Assembly (NCBI GenBank): GCA_024644655.1 | Contig: JAHEHJ010000002.1 | Span: 1 to 64,000 of the forward strand | Source of the DNA: Flavobacterium sp. | GTDB taxonomy: Bacteria; Bacteroidota; Bacteroidia; Flavobacteriales; Flavobacteriaceae | Reading direction: 5' to 3' | Length of the DNA: 64,000 bases | Shown here: positions 50,602-60,387 of the stretch, one piece after another | How the letters are laid out: every line of letters starts with the position of its first letter | How positions within the stretch are numbered: the first letter of the stretch is position 1 | Notes under the pieces: generated by a model | What the model was told of the DNA's origin: nothing | Database searches by the model: none | What the model saw: only the letters and a program-made list of their open reading frames with translations | Position numbers and translations under genes: made by a program

Positions 50602-53600
50602 TTGGAGAATTCAAACGTTATTTACCAGAAGTTAGAACACTTTATAAAGAAGTTTTATACCAACGAATTGCTGCGAGGCACTATTTTTTTCGTGGGCTTA
50701 GGGTTGTTGTATTTTATCTTCACCCTTTTTGTGGAATATTTTTTATGGTTAAAACCCACTGCTAGAACAATATTGTTTCTTGCATTCTTGATTGTTGAGT
50801 TATTCTTGTTATTTCGTTTTATTGCTTTTCCATTGTTTAAGCTTTTTAAATTGCAAAAAGGAATTGATTACAAAGAGGCTTCTACAATTATTGGAAATCA
50901 TTTTAATGAAGTAGGGGATAAGCTGACCAATTTTTTACAATTATCTCAAGACCCAAATACCTCGGAATTACTTTTGGCCTCCATTGACCAAAAGGCAGCT
51001 ACCTTACAACCGGTTCCTTTTAGTAATGCCATCAACTATGCTAAAAACAAAAAATACTTGCCTTTAGCTATAATTCCCATTTTATTCTTCTTGTTTTTTT
51101 TGATTTCAGGCAAAGGAACTATATTATCGCAAAGTTTGAATCGTGTGGTACATTTCAAACAACAGTTTTTGCCACCCGCACCATTTGAATTTATATTGGT
51201 GAACTCCAACCTGCAAACCGAACAAAACCAAGACTTTTTGGTAAAGGTAAAAACAGTAGGGTCGGTAGTACCCGAAAACGCTTTGATTTACCTAGGTGAT
51301 GAAAGTTATTATATGGAAGTTATTAAACCAGGCGAGTTTCAATTTGTTATTCCAAAACCAACAGCAGCCGTTTCTTTCCATATTGAATCCAATACTGTGA
51401 CTTCTCGCGAATACGATTTACAAGTGGTTACTGTTCCTTCGATTGCTAATTTCGAGATGATATTACAGTATCCCAATTATATCAATAAAAAATCTGAAAT
51501 TGTTCAAGGTACCGGTAATGCCATCATACCCGAAGGTACTTCAGTGACTTGGCGCATGAAAACCATTGCGACACAACAAGTGGATTGGTTAAATGCGTCC
51601 AACCATTATGCATTCCACCAACAGGACAACTATTTTGTTTTATCTAAAAGTATTCTTCAAAATACAGATTATCAGATTGTTACTTCTAATTCTAAAGTAC
51701 ATAACTACGAGAAATTGAATTATCAATTATCGGTAATTAAAGATCAATTCCCAACTATTACAGTTGGTAACGCTCCTGATAGTCTTAAAGTAAATAAGAA
51801 CTATGTTTTAGGTCAAGTGTCTGACGACTACGGTCTTTCTAAGCTCATAGTGGTGTATTATCCTAAAGACACGCCTACGGTTGCTAAAAAAGCGGTTATA
51901 GCGGTTAAAAAGGATGTATATGATCAGTTTGTATTTTCATTCCCAAGTAATTTAGCTGTTGAAGAAGGAGTATCGTATGAATATTATTTCGAAATTTATG
52001 ATAATGATGCACCCCATCATTTCAAAAGCAGTAAGTCGGCAGTGTTCAGCAATCGTATAGCAACAGCTTCTGAAAAAGAAGACGCCTTGTTGCAACAACA
52101 AAATGACAATATAAATTCCTTGACTAAATCTTTGAAAGCTCAAGACAAGCAATTATCTGAAATGGATAAACTGCAAAAGATGGGTAAAGAAAAAGACAAC
52201 CTAGAATATAAAGACCAACAAAAAGTTACTGACTTTATAGAACGTCAAAAGAAACAAGATGAGTTGATGAAAACGTTCTCTGAAAAGATGAAAGAGAACT
52301 TAGACCAATTCAAAGCCGACAAAAAGGATGAGAAAAAAGAACTGTTGGAAGACCGTTTAGAAAAGACTCAAAAAGAGTTAGAGAAGAACAAAGAATTATT
52401 AGATGAGTTGAAAAAGTTAAACGACAAAATCAGTAAGGAAGAGTTGTTTGAGAAAATGGAAAAGTTTGAGCAACAAAGTAAAAATCAAACCAAAAGTTTA
52501 GAACAGTTGGTTGAATTGACCAAACGTTACTATGTCGAAAAGAAAGCGGAACAATTGGCTAATAAACTCAATAAGTTGGCAGAAAAGCAAGAACAATTAG
52601 CTGATAAAAATGAGGAGAATAATGCCGAAAAACAAGACGATATCAATAAGGATTTTGACCAACTTCAAAAAGAATTGGACGATTTAGATAAAGACAATAA
52701 GGAATTAAAATCTCCTATGGATTTGCCAAAAACGGAAGATAAAGAAAAAAGTATAGATGAAGATTTGAAAAATGCCAAAGATCAATTGCAAAAGCAGCAA
52801 AAGGATAAAGCTAAACCAAAACAAAAAAGTGCGGCTAAAAAAATGAAGCAAATGAGTCAGGATATGCAAGAGCAAATGGCTTCTGGCGAACAAGAACAAA
52901 TGGAAGAAGATGTGGCTATGATGCGCCAGATATTAGACAATTTGTTGGCGTTTTCATTTTCTCAGGAAGATGTGATGAAGCAATTCAAATCACTTCGTCG
53001 TGGCGCTCCTTCTTTTACCAAAAATCTAAAAGTTCAACAAGATTTAAAGCAACAATTCAAACACGTTGATGATAGTCTTTTTGCTATGTCGTTGCGTAAT
53101 CCAAAAATTGCTGAGAACATTACTAAAGAAATTGGAAACGTTCAATACAATGTAGACAAAGCGATAGAGACTTTAGTGGAAGCGAATATACCGAAAGGGA
53201 ATTCACACCAGCAATATGCAACTACTTCTGCTAATAAATTAGCGGATATGTTGAGCGATTTATTAAACAGCATGCAAATGGAAATGCAAATGCAGGGGTC
53301 AGGTCAAGGGAAACCAAAACCTGGCAAAGGACAAGGAGCGGGTATGCAGTTGCCAGACATTATAAAGAAACAAGAAAGCTTGGCTGAGAAGATGAAGAAA
53401 GGTGCTAAGAAAGGCGATAAACCAGGGGACAAACCAGGCGATAAGCCAGGTGAAGGGCAACAGGGCCAAAAAGGAGAGAAACCAGGAGATGGCCAACAAG
53501 GTTCTTCGGGTTCTAAAGGTCAGAAAGGATCTAATGGTACACCGGGAAAAGGTGATCAAAAAGGGGGTCAGAATGGTCAAGAAGGTCAAGATGGTGAAGG

Positions 53601-54009
53601 AGACGCTAAAGCGATTATGGAAATATACAAAGAGCAACAGCAATTACGCGAATCATTAGAAAACGAATTGCGCAAGCAAGGTATGGGAGGTTCAGGTCAA
53701 AGTGCTTTAGATCAAATGAAACAATTGGAAAAGCAATTATTGAATAAAGGATTTAATAACGATAATTTACAACGTGTATTAAACTTGAAATATGAATTGT
53801 TGAAACTGCAGAAAGCGATGCAACAGCAAGGGGAAGACAAAAAGCGACAATCGGAAACGAATAAAAAGGAATTTAGTAATACGGCTAATGCACTTCCATC
53901 GAAGCTTCAAGAATATTTAAACAGCATTGAGATTTTAAACCGACAAAGCTTACCTTTGCGCGCCAATTTTAACCAGAAGGTTCAAGAATACTTTAAAAAT
54001 CATGATTAG
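50602..54009 (+). CDS. DUF4175-like large membrane protein with coiled coil and Gly-rich region
   Basis: This 1135-residue protein has three N-terminal membrane helices (about 25-45, 50-70 and 150-170), a beta-rich extracytoplasmic region (about 190-480), a long Lys/Glu/Gln coiled coil (about 490-760) and a low-complexity Gly/Lys/Gln stretch (about 905-1000) with GDKPGDKPGDKPG. It corresponds to DUF4175 proteins of Bacteroidetes, whose function is unknown. No ATG is in frame near the N-terminus. The TTG at 50602 is the best start, since an in-frame stop lies at 50584-50586. It overlaps ybeY by 8 bp. Confidence 0.8.
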   Translation: MENSNVIYQKLEHFIKKFYTNELLRGTIFFVGLGLLYFIFTLFVEYFLWLKPTARTILFLAFLIVELFLLFRFIAFPLFKLFKLQKGIDYKEASTIIGNHFNEVGDKLTNFLQLSQDPNTSELLLASIDQKAATLQPVPFSNAINYAKNKKYLPLAIIPILFFLFFLISGKGTILSQSLNRVVHFKQQFLPPAPFEFILVNSNLQTEQNQDFLVKVKTVGSVVPENALIYLGDESYYMEVIKPGEFQFVIPKPTAAVSFHIESNTVTSREYDLQVVTVPSIANFEMILQYPNYINKKSEIVQGTGNAIIPEGTSVTWRMKTIATQQVDWLNASNHYAFHQQDNYFVLSKSILQNTDYQIVTSNSKVHNYEKLNYQLSVIKDQFPTITVGNAPDSLKVNKNYVLGQVSDDYGLSKLIVVYYPKDTPTVAKKAVIAVKKDVYDQFVFSFPSNLAVEEGVSYEYYFEIYDNDAPHHFKSSKSAVFSNRIATASEKEDALLQQQNDNINSLTKSLKAQDKQLSEMDKLQKMGKEKDNLEYKDQQKVTDFIERQKKQDELMKTFSEKMKENLDQFKADKKDEKKELLEDRLEKTQKELEKNKELLDELKKLNDKISKEELFEKMEKFEQQSKNQTKSLEQLVELTKRYYVEKKAEQLANKLNKLAEKQEQLADKNEENNAEKQDDINKDFDQLQKELDDLDKDNKELKSPMDLPKTEDKEKSIDEDLKNAKDQLQKQQKDKAKPKQKSAAKKMKQMSQDMQEQMASGEQEQMEEDVAMMRQILDNLLAFSFSQEDVMKQFKSLRRGAPSFTKNLKVQQDLKQQFKHVDDSLFAMSLRNPKIAENITKEIGNVQYNVDKAIETLVEANIPKGNSHQQYATTSANKLADMLSDLLNSMQMEMQMQGSGQGKPKPGKGQGAGMQLPDIIKKQESLAEKMKKGAKKGDKPGDKPGDKPGEGQQGQKGEKPGDGQQGSSGSKGQKGSNGTPGKGDQKGGQNGQEGQDGEGDAKAIMEIYKEQQQLRESLENELRKQGMGGSGQSALDQMKQLEKQLLNKGFNNDNLQRVLNLKYELLKLQKAMQQQGEDKKRQSETNKKEFSNTANALPSKLQEYLNSIEILNRQSLPLRANFNQKVQEYFKNHD

Positions 54010-54421
54010 TTTTAATTACGAAATAGACTTTCAGTTGGATTTTGAATCCCAATATACCCAATGGATTTCAGCTGTTATTAGTTCTGAGCAAAAAAAGGAA
54101 GGTGAAATCAACTATATCTTTTGTGATGACGATTATTTGCTTGAAATCAACCAACAGTATTTAAATCACGATACCTTAACGGATATTATCAGCTTTGATT
54201 ATTCTATAGGAAATGAATTACACGGTGATATTTTTATTTCGGTAGAACGCGTACGTGAAAATGCAGTAGATTTTGAAGTTTCTTTCGAAGATGAGCTTCG
54301 TCGTGTGTTGGTTCACGGAGTATTACACTACTGTGGTTACAAAGACAAGAGTGAGGCAGATGAGTTGGTTATGCGTCAAAAAGAAGAAGAAAAAATGCAA
54401 TTGTTCCACGTGAAACACTAA
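54002..54421 (+). CDS. ybeY: Endoribonuclease YbeY
   Basis: This 139-residue metal-dependent endonuclease matures 16S rRNA and takes part in ribosome quality control. The core motif is [19 protein letters not shown] (about 102-120). The first two zinc-ligand histidines are present, but the third histidine of the usual H-x3-H-x5-H motif is not; the position is taken by Lys/Asp. This may be normal for Bacteroidetes. The start overlaps the end of the DUF4175 gene by 8 bp. The last codons include a parS-like site (54402-54417). Confidence 0.9.
   Translation: MISFNYEIDFQLDFESQYTQWISAVISSEQKKEGEINYIFCDDDYLLEINQQYLNHDTLTDIISFDYSIGNELHGDIFISVERVRENAVDFEVSFEDELRRVLVHGVLHYCGYKDKSEADELVMRQKEEEKMQLFHVKH
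54402..54417. promoter_or_regulatory. parS-like site 1 (ParB binding), in the 3' end of ybeY
   Basis: TGTTCCACGTGAAACA fits the bacterial parS consensus TGTTnCACGTGAAACA at all defined positions. ParB loads at such sites near the replication origin. The site overlaps the last codons of ybeY (encoding LFHVKH). Confidence 0.8.
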
Positions 54422-54425
54422 CCCT

Positions 54426-56297
54426 ATGTTTTTAGAAAAATACGATACGATTGTGGTTGGAGCTGGACACGCTGGTTGTGAAGCAGCAGCTGCAGCTGCT
54501 AATATGGGGTGTAAAACCTTATTGGTAACCATGAGTCTGCAAAATATTGCCCAAATGTCATGCAACCCTGCTATGGGGGGTATTGCCAAAGGGCAAATTG
54601 TGCGTGAGATTGATGCGTTGGGAGGATATTCAGGAATCGTTTCCGATAAGACTGCGGTGCAATTTAAAATGTTGAATAAGTCAAAAGGTCCTGCTATGTG
54701 GTCTCCTAGAGTTCAGTCGGATCGCATGCGTTTTGCGGAAGAATGGCGTTTGATGTTGGAGCGCACCCCTAATCTGGATTTTTATCAAGAAATGGTGAAG
54801 GGCTTGTTGATAGAGAATAATATAGTTACTGGAGTTGTTACTTCGTTGGGAATCGAAATCAAAGCCAAAACGGTGGTGTTAACTAACGGTACTTTTTTGA
54901 ATGGATTGATACATATAGGTGAGAAGCAATTTGGAGGAGGAAGAGCAGGTGAGAGTGCGGCTTATGGAATTACCGAAGATTTAATTAAGGCTGGTTTTGA
55001 ATCAGGGAGAATGAAAACGGGTACACCACCACGTGTAGATGGGCGTTCCTTAGATTATTCCAAAATGAGGGAAGAACCCGGAGACGCCGTACCGGCCAAA
55101 TTTTCATATTCTGACGAAACCCAACCCTTAACACATCAAAAGTTATGTCATATGACATATACATCAAATGAAGTGCACTCTATATTAAGAGAAGGATTTG
55201 ATCGTTCGCCCATGTTCAATGGTCGTATTAAAAGTATAGGGCCACGTTATTGTCCTTCAATCGAAGATAAGATCAATCGATTTGCCGATAAGGAACGCCA
55301 CCAATTATTTGTAGAGCCAGAAGGATGGAATACCGTAGAGGTTTATGTAAATGGATTTTCCACTTCTTTGCCTGAGGATATCCAATTTAAAGCTTTACGT
55401 TCTGTGGCTGGTTTTGAACATGTGAAATTTTTTAGACCGGGTTATGCTATTGAATACGATTATTTCCCGCCTACTCAATTAAAACATACTTTAGAAACCA
55501 AGTTGGTTTCGGGTTTATATTTTGCTGGTCAAATCAATGGAACAACCGGTTATGAAGAAGCAGCCTCTCAAGGAATGATGGCAGGTATTAATGCGGCGCT
55601 ACAAGTTCAAGAAAAAGCACCATTTATATTGCGTCGTGATGAAGCCTATATCGGGGTGTTAATAGATGATTTAATCACGAAAGGTACAGAAGAGCCATAT
55701 CGTATGTTTACGTCAAGAGCTGAATACCGTACTTTATTGCGACAAGACAATGCCGATTTTCGTTTGACTGCGAAATCCCATGCCCTAGGGTTGGCTTCAG
55801 AACAACGTTTGAAGCGTATGGAGTATAAATTCAATGAGAGTGATAAAATGGTTGCCTTCTTTAAAGAAACAAGTGTTACTCAAGAGGAGGCCAATCCCAT
55901 ATTAATTGAGAAAGAAAGTGCGCCCATGGTTCAATCGGATAAAATGTTTAAAGTATTTTCTCGTCCCCAAATTGATTTAGACGATATTTTAAAATTTGAA
56001 AAAGTTCAACAGTATATTTCGGAACGTCAATTGGATGCCGAAATTGTAGAACAAGCCGAAATACACGTTAAATATTCGGGCTATATAGAAAAGGAACGCA
56101 ATAATGCGGAAAAATTAATCCGTTTAGAGGATATTAAGATCCCAGAGAACTTTGATTATGATAAGATCAAATCCATGTCTATAGAAGCCAAGCAAAAATT
56201 ATCAAAAATACGCCCAGTTACCATATCCCAAGCCTCTAGAATTAGTGGAGTGTCCCCAGCGGATATCTCCGTTTTATTAATTTACATGGGAAGATAG
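54426..56297 (+). CDS. mnmG: tRNA uridine-5-carboxymethylaminomethyl modification enzyme MnmG (GidA)
   Basis: This 623-residue FAD enzyme works with MnmE to modify the wobble uridine of certain tRNAs. The FAD motif is [19 protein letters not shown] (10-28), with [36 protein letters not shown] and [20 protein letters not shown]. Length is normal. It lies 4 bp after ybeY and is flanked by two parS-like sites. In many bacteria this gene lies close to the replication origin. Confidence 0.97.
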   Translation: MFLEKYDTIVVGAGHAGCEAAAAAANMGCKTLLVTMSLQNIAQMSCNPAMGGIAKGQIVREIDALGGYSGIVSDKTAVQFKMLNKSKGPAMWSPRVQSDRMRFAEEWRLMLERTPNLDFYQEMVKGLLIENNIVTGVVTSLGIEIKAKTVVLTNGTFLNGLIHIGEKQFGGGRAGESAAYGITEDLIKAGFESGRMKTGTPPRVDGRSLDYSKMREEPGDAVPAKFSYSDETQPLTHQKLCHMTYTSNEVHSILREGFDRSPMFNGRIKSIGPRYCPSIEDKINRFADKERHQLFVEPEGWNTVEVYVNGFSTSLPEDIQFKALRSVAGFEHVKFFRPGYAIEYDYFPPTQLKHTLETKLVSGLYFAGQINGTTGYEEAASQGMMAGINAALQVQEKAPFILRRDEAYIGVLIDDLITKGTEEPYRMFTSRAEYRTLLRQDNADFRLTAKSHALGLASEQRLKRMEYKFNESDKMVAFFKETSVTQEEANPILIEKESAPMVQSDKMFKVFSRPQIDLDDILKFEKVQQYISERQLDAEIVEQAEIHVKYSGYIEKERNNAEKLIRLEDIKIPENFDYDKIKSMSIEAKQKLSKIRPVTISQASRISGVSPADISVLLIYMGR

Positions 56298-56304
56298 TCA
56301 AAGC

Positions 56305-56318
56305 GTTCCACGTGAAAC
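56305..56318. promoter_or_regulatory. parS-like site 2 (ParB binding), after mnmG
   Basis: GTTCCACGTGAAAC matches the 14-bp parS core exactly; the outermost bases of the 16-mer (C and T) differ from consensus. It lies 8 bp after the mnmG stop and 1.9 kb from site 1. Confidence 0.75.
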
Positions 56319-56352
56319 TTAATTTGTCAAGCCCTATTAATACAGCCTTTAT

Positions 56353-57204
56353 ATGATTTTTCAAAACAATATTTTTTATAAAAAAGTAAAAGATTATTCC
56401 GTTTCCCAAGAAGTATTTGAATTGCATCACAATCCGGAATACGACTTGTTGATTACTTTTCCTAAACCTAATTTGGAAGATTTACCGCGGTACTATGAAA
56501 GTGATGATTATATTTCCCATACCGATGGCAAACGAACATTGTTTGAGAAAGTCTATCATTTGGTTAAATCCATTGCGTTAAAAAACAAAGTAAAATTAAT
56601 CAATGCCCAATCTGAAAAGGGGACGTTGTTGGATATTGGTGCTGGTACTGGAGAGTTTTTAGTTGTAGCCCAAAAAGACGGTTGGCAGACCACCGGTATT
56701 GAACCCAATTCAAAAGCTAAAGCCATAGCAGAACAAAAAGGAGTCTGTTTTGCTGCCGATTTAGCTTCATTGGAATCCCATTCCTTCGATGTTATTACTA
56801 TGTGGCATGTGTTGGAACATGTACCCAATTTAGACGAATACCTAGTTGAATTACACCGTTTGCTTAAACCTCAAGGCACAATACTAATTGCAGTACCCAA
56901 TTTCAAATCCTTTGACGCGTTGTTTTATGGTAAATATTGGGCCGCATTTGACGTGCCACGACACATTTGGCATTTTTCAAAAACGAGTATAGAGAAATTA
57001 TTTGCCCGTCAATCTATGTATTTGGCTGCTGTATTGCCTATGAAATTTGATAGTTATTATGTGAGTTTGTTGTCTGAAAAATACAAAACGGGTAGCATGA
57101 AATTTATCCGTGCTTTTTTTGTGGGATTGAAATCTAACCTATCGGGACGTAGCACAAACGAGTATTCTTCGCATATTTATATCCTAAAAAACACTAAAAA
57201 CTAA
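56353..57204 (+). CDS. Class I SAM-dependent methyltransferase
   Basis: This 283-residue protein has motif I LLDIGAGTGEFLVVA (about 92-106), GIEPNSKAKAIA, DVITMWHVLEHVPNLDEYL and LKPQGTILIAVPNF, the order expected of a Methyltransf_23/11-type enzyme. AAFDVPRHIWHFSKTSIEKLF is a feature of a subgroup often linked to polysaccharide or lipid methylation. The acceptor is unknown. It lies 55 bp after mnmG with parS-like site 2 in the gap. Confidence 0.88.
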   Translation: MIFQNNIFYKKVKDYSVSQEVFELHHNPEYDLLITFPKPNLEDLPRYYESDDYISHTDGKRTLFEKVYHLVKSIALKNKVKLINAQSEKGTLLDIGAGTGEFLVVAQKDGWQTTGIEPNSKAKAIAEQKGVCFAADLASLESHSFDVITMWHVLEHVPNLDEYLVELHRLLKPQGTILIAVPNFKSFDALFYGKYWAAFDVPRHIWHFSKTSIEKLFARQSMYLAAVLPMKFDSYYVSLLSEKYKTGSMKFIRAFFVGLKSNLSGRSTNEYSSHIYILKNTKN

Positions 57205-57446
57205 TACAAAAGCGTTGTTTCAACGATTTCTATTCAAGATATACCAATAGATTACCAATTTTAATACTGCTTTTAAATCGCTTTATTTAAAGTAAATTTT
57301 GATAAGCGTAATCTATAGGGATTAAAAAAACGATTATAATTGTTTATTGACTCTTTTGCTGTCGTTTTCATAGTCTTTTGTAGGTTTAGTTTATTGTGTA
57401 TTATTTTTATACTTTTGAATCCGAATTAAATTTTATCCTATTTATA
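57205..57446 (+). promoter_or_regulatory. 242-bp gap with a putative promoter
   Basis: No gene or strong repeat was seen. TACTTTTG at 57410-57417 matches the -7 box TAnnTTTG and lies 29 bp before the ATG at 57447. No DnaA-box-like cluster was seen. Confidence 0.4.
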
Positions 57447-58025
57447 ATGAAAAAAACTATTTTCCTTTTTGCTTTCGCTTTAGCAAGTATTGCGTGCAAT
57501 AACACTCCCACAGCCAGTAAAGATTTTAAAACAGCGTATATTGATACTGCCAAACTGATGGAGGAATCCACAGAAGCAAAAGATATTGAGGCTAAATACA
57601 AAGACAAATCTAAAGTTATGGGCAGTCAATTAGAAGCTGAAGTTAATCGTTTTAAATCGGATGCCGCTAGTTTTAAACAAAATGCTGCCGCTAACGGACA
57701 AGCTTGGGCCCAACAAAAAGGTGCAGAATTGCAACAAAGAGAGCAACAATTGAACTATGCACAACAAGCTATGTTACAACAATTGCAACAAGAAAGTGGT
57801 GTTGAAATGGATACTTTAGTCAAATCCTATAAGAATATCATCAAAACTTTTGGGAAAGAAAAAGGGTATGATTATATCTACGGTACAGGAGACGCACAAT
57901 CTATTTTATACGCCAAAGATAATTATGATATTACCAAAGAAGTAATTAAATTAGTAAATGACAAGTACAAATCAGGCGATAAAAAAGCTGAAAAGACAGA
58001 CAAAGCTAAAGACGATAAAAAGTAA
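57447..58025 (+). CDS. OmpH/Skp-family lipoprotein
   Basis: From the ATG at 57447 this is a 192-residue protein. It begins with a lipoprotein signal peptide (lipobox L-A-S-I-A-C, Cys17). It is mainly a long helical hairpin rich in Gln, Ala and Lys (about 45-125), the tentacle region of Skp/OmpH periplasmic chaperones. The C-terminal part (KTFGKEKGYDYIYGTGDAQSILY) is also typical. It may bind unfolded outer-membrane proteins, though a lipid-anchored form is different from E. coli Skp. An earlier in-frame ATG (57396) would hide the lipobox and overlaps the promoter, so I reject it. Confidence 0.85.
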   Translation: MKKTIFLFAFALASIACNNTPTASKDFKTAYIDTAKLMEESTEAKDIEAKYKDKSKVMGSQLEAEVNRFKSDAASFKQNAAANGQAWAQQKGAELQQREQQLNYAQQAMLQQLQQESGVEMDTLVKSYKNIIKTFGKEKGYDYIYGTGDAQSILYAKDNYDITKEVIKLVNDKYKSGDKKAEKTDKAKDDKK

Positions 58026-58049
58026 TAGACCTTTTTAGTAATGATATAA

Positions 58050-58079
58050 AACACCTTCGATTTTGGAGGTGTTTTTTTT
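58050..58079 (+). terminator. Terminator after the OmpH gene
   Basis: The arms ACACCT and AGGTGT with one mismatch and a CGATTTTG loop region are followed by eight T residues. Confidence 0.75.
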
Positions 58080-58080
58080 G

Positions 58081-58111
58081 TTGTATATTGAATTCCAATC
58101 ATTTATATTTG
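58081..58111 (+). promoter_or_regulatory. Promoter for the PIF1-like helicase
   Basis: TTG at 58081-58083 and TATATTTG at 58104-58111 are 20 bp apart. The ATG is at 58129. Confidence 0.6.
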
Positions 58112-58128
58112 TTTTTTAATTCTAAGCC

Positions 58129-60387
58129 ATGCAAAAAGTATCATCTGAAGCACACTATGTAGTGCAATTCATCAACCAAACGAATCGCTCTGTTTTTTTA
58201 ACCGGAAAAGCCGGAACAGGTAAAACGACCTTATTAAAAGAAATTTTACAGACTACCCATAAGAATGCCGTTGTTGTAGCTCCTACAGGAATTGCTGCAT
58301 TAAACGCAGGTGGTGTCACAATACATTCATTATTCCAATTGCCTTTTGGCGCTTTTCTACCGGATAATTCAGCCCCACAATTTTCAGATTCCGTTGCCTT
58401 TGAGAGTCGCGCTACCTTGCGTAGACACTTCAAAATGAGTGCTTTAAAGCGGGCTGTAATACGAAACATGGATTTGTTGATAATTGATGAAGTGAGTATG
58501 TTGCGCGCCGATTTATTAGATGCAATGGATTTTATGTTGCAATCGGTACGTAAAAACACACGCCCTTTTGGTAGTGTCCAAGTATTATTTATTGGGGATC
58601 TATTGCAATTACCCCCTGTGGTTAAAGACGAAGAGTGGCGCACGTTAAGAAACTACTACAAAGGAAAATTTTTCTTCCATGCGCATGCCATTCAACACAA
58701 CCCTCCCTTATATATTGAATTATCCAAAATCTTTAGACAGTCGGATTCTACTTTTATTTCACTGTTGAACAATTTGCGGAACAATCAAATCACCTCGGCT
58801 GATATTGCGGTTTTCAACCAATATGTGCAACCTCATTTTGATTCGAAAACCCAAGAAGGGTATATTACAATTACCACACATAATACGAAAGCAGATCAAA
58901 TTAACACCCAATCCTTGCTTGATTTAGCCGGACAAACGAATTATTATCAAGCTGAAATCACGGGTGATTTTCCCGAAAAAATTTATCCACTTGAAAGCAC
59001 TTTAGAACTAAAAGTAGGAGCTCAAATAATGTTTATCAAAAACGACTTGTCTTTCGAAAAACAATTTTTTAACGGTAAGATGGGAGTGGTCCAATCATTA
59101 TCTTCTAGAGAAATACTCGTATTTTTTCCTGAAGAAAATAAAACAATTGAGGTCGAAAAATATGAATGGGAAAATATTCGGTACACCGTTAATCCCAATA
59201 CTAAAGAAATAGAGGAAGAAGTTTTAGGGACCTATGTACACTATCCGATTAAATTGGCCTGGGCTATTACCGTCCATAAAAGCCAAGGATTGACCTTTGA
59301 CAAAGCTGCGCTTGATGTGTCGCAAGTTTTTCTTCCAGGACAAGCCTATGTGGCTTTATCCCGTTTACGTTCGTTAGAAGGCCTTGTTTTGCTTTCTCCG
59401 TTGCGTATGAACGGACTGTCAAACGACCTTGAGGTAATGGATTATGCCAGCAATAAAGCTTCAGAAATGGATTTGGCCCAACAATTGGAGCAAGAAACCA
59501 AAGCCTTTCTTATGAACTATTTGAAATCGGGTTTTGATTGGACAGAATTGGCACAGGAATGGCGCAACCACCATTACAGTTATCAAGACCAATCGGAGAC
59601 TAGCTTTAAAAGCAAACAGTTGAGTTGGGCCAAAAACCAAACCCTTATAATTGATCAAATCCTAGAGCCTTCTAGAAAATTTAGGGCCCAATTGGACACC
59701 CTTTTTCGTGCGACCCTGGATCTACCTTTTGTGCAAGAGCGTATTCATGCCGCTTATGAGTATTTTATGCCCCAGTTGAATCAATTGGTGGAACACATTT
59801 TATGGCAGATAGAAGAAGTTAAGCTTCATAAAAAGGCCAAAGCCTATTATGAGGAGTTAATGGAACTGGAGGAACTTCAAGTCAAGGCCGTTTTGCGATT
59901 GATGAAAGCGAAATTACTAATCGATACAGTAGCTAAAGGAGAGCCAATTTCTAAAGAAAAATTGGTTGATGAAACTTTAAAAAACTATAGATCAAACGTA
60001 CTTGAAAAAGTAAAACAAGAATTCAAAAAGATTCATAAAGTGCTCATTGAAGATGAACATGAAGTTTCGCGGTATGAATCTAAGAAAAAGGAAAAAGTGC
60101 CCAAAAAATCTACAGTATTGGAAACGCACGAATTGTGGTTGCAAAAAAACACGATAAAAGAAATTGCCGCGCTTCGAAAGTTAACCCCACAAACCATTTC
60201 AAGTCATTTAGCCAAATTGATTGAATCGAATGCGATTTCCTTATACGATGTCCTGCCAGAAGATAAAATAAAGGAATTAGAAAAGGCTTTTTATGGATAT
60301 AATGAATCTTCTCTTCAAGGCCTAAAAGAACAGTATGGTGATCAGTTTAGCTGGGACGAATTGAAGTGGTATAAAGCCAGTCTTTAA
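58129..60387 (+). CDS. PIF1-like SF1 DNA helicase with C-terminal HTH domain
   Basis: This 752-residue helicase has Walker A GKAGTGKTT (26-34), Walker B LLIIDEVSML (about 116-125), LFIGDLLQLPPV (motif III), and the C-terminal motifs AWAITVHKSQGLTFDKA and YVALSRLRSLEGLVLLSPL. These are typical of PIF1/RecD-like helicases, which unwind 5'-3' and act on G-quadruplexes or R-loops in eukaryotes. The region after about 440 is helical and ends with an HTH-like motif (TIKEIAALRKLTPQTISSHLAKLIES, about 670-696). It may act in DNA repair. The last 4 bp overlap the convergent DoxX gene. Confidence 0.9.
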   Translation: MQKVSSEAHYVVQFINQTNRSVFLTGKAGTGKTTLLKEILQTTHKNAVVVAPTGIAALNAGGVTIHSLFQLPFGAFLPDNSAPQFSDSVAFESRATLRRHFKMSALKRAVIRNMDLLIIDEVSMLRADLLDAMDFMLQSVRKNTRPFGSVQVLFIGDLLQLPPVVKDEEWRTLRNYYKGKFFFHAHAIQHNPPLYIELSKIFRQSDSTFISLLNNLRNNQITSADIAVFNQYVQPHFDSKTQEGYITITTHNTKADQINTQSLLDLAGQTNYYQAEITGDFPEKIYPLESTLELKVGAQIMFIKNDLSFEKQFFNGKMGVVQSLSSREILVFFPEENKTIEVEKYEWENIRYTVNPNTKEIEEEVLGTYVHYPIKLAWAITVHKSQGLTFDKAALDVSQVFLPGQAYVALSRLRSLEGLVLLSPLRMNGLSNDLEVMDYASNKASEMDLAQQLEQETKAFLMNYLKSGFDWTELAQEWRNHHYSYQDQSETSFKSKQLSWAKNQTLIIDQILEPSRKFRAQLDTLFRATLDLPFVQERIHAAYEYFMPQLNQLVEHILWQIEEVKLHKKAKAYYEELMELEELQVKAVLRLMKAKLLIDTVAKGEPISKEKLVDETLKNYRSNVLEKVKQEFKKIHKVLIEDEHEVSRYESKKKEKVPKKSTVLETHELWLQKNTIKEIAALRKLTPQTISSHLAKLIESNAISLYDVLPEDKIKELEKAFYGYNESSLQGLKEQYGDQFSWDELKWYKASL

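Noticed and set aside
57205..57446. Replication origin directly after mnmG
   Set aside because: The gap is only 242 bp and lacks repeated palindromes or DnaA-like motifs.
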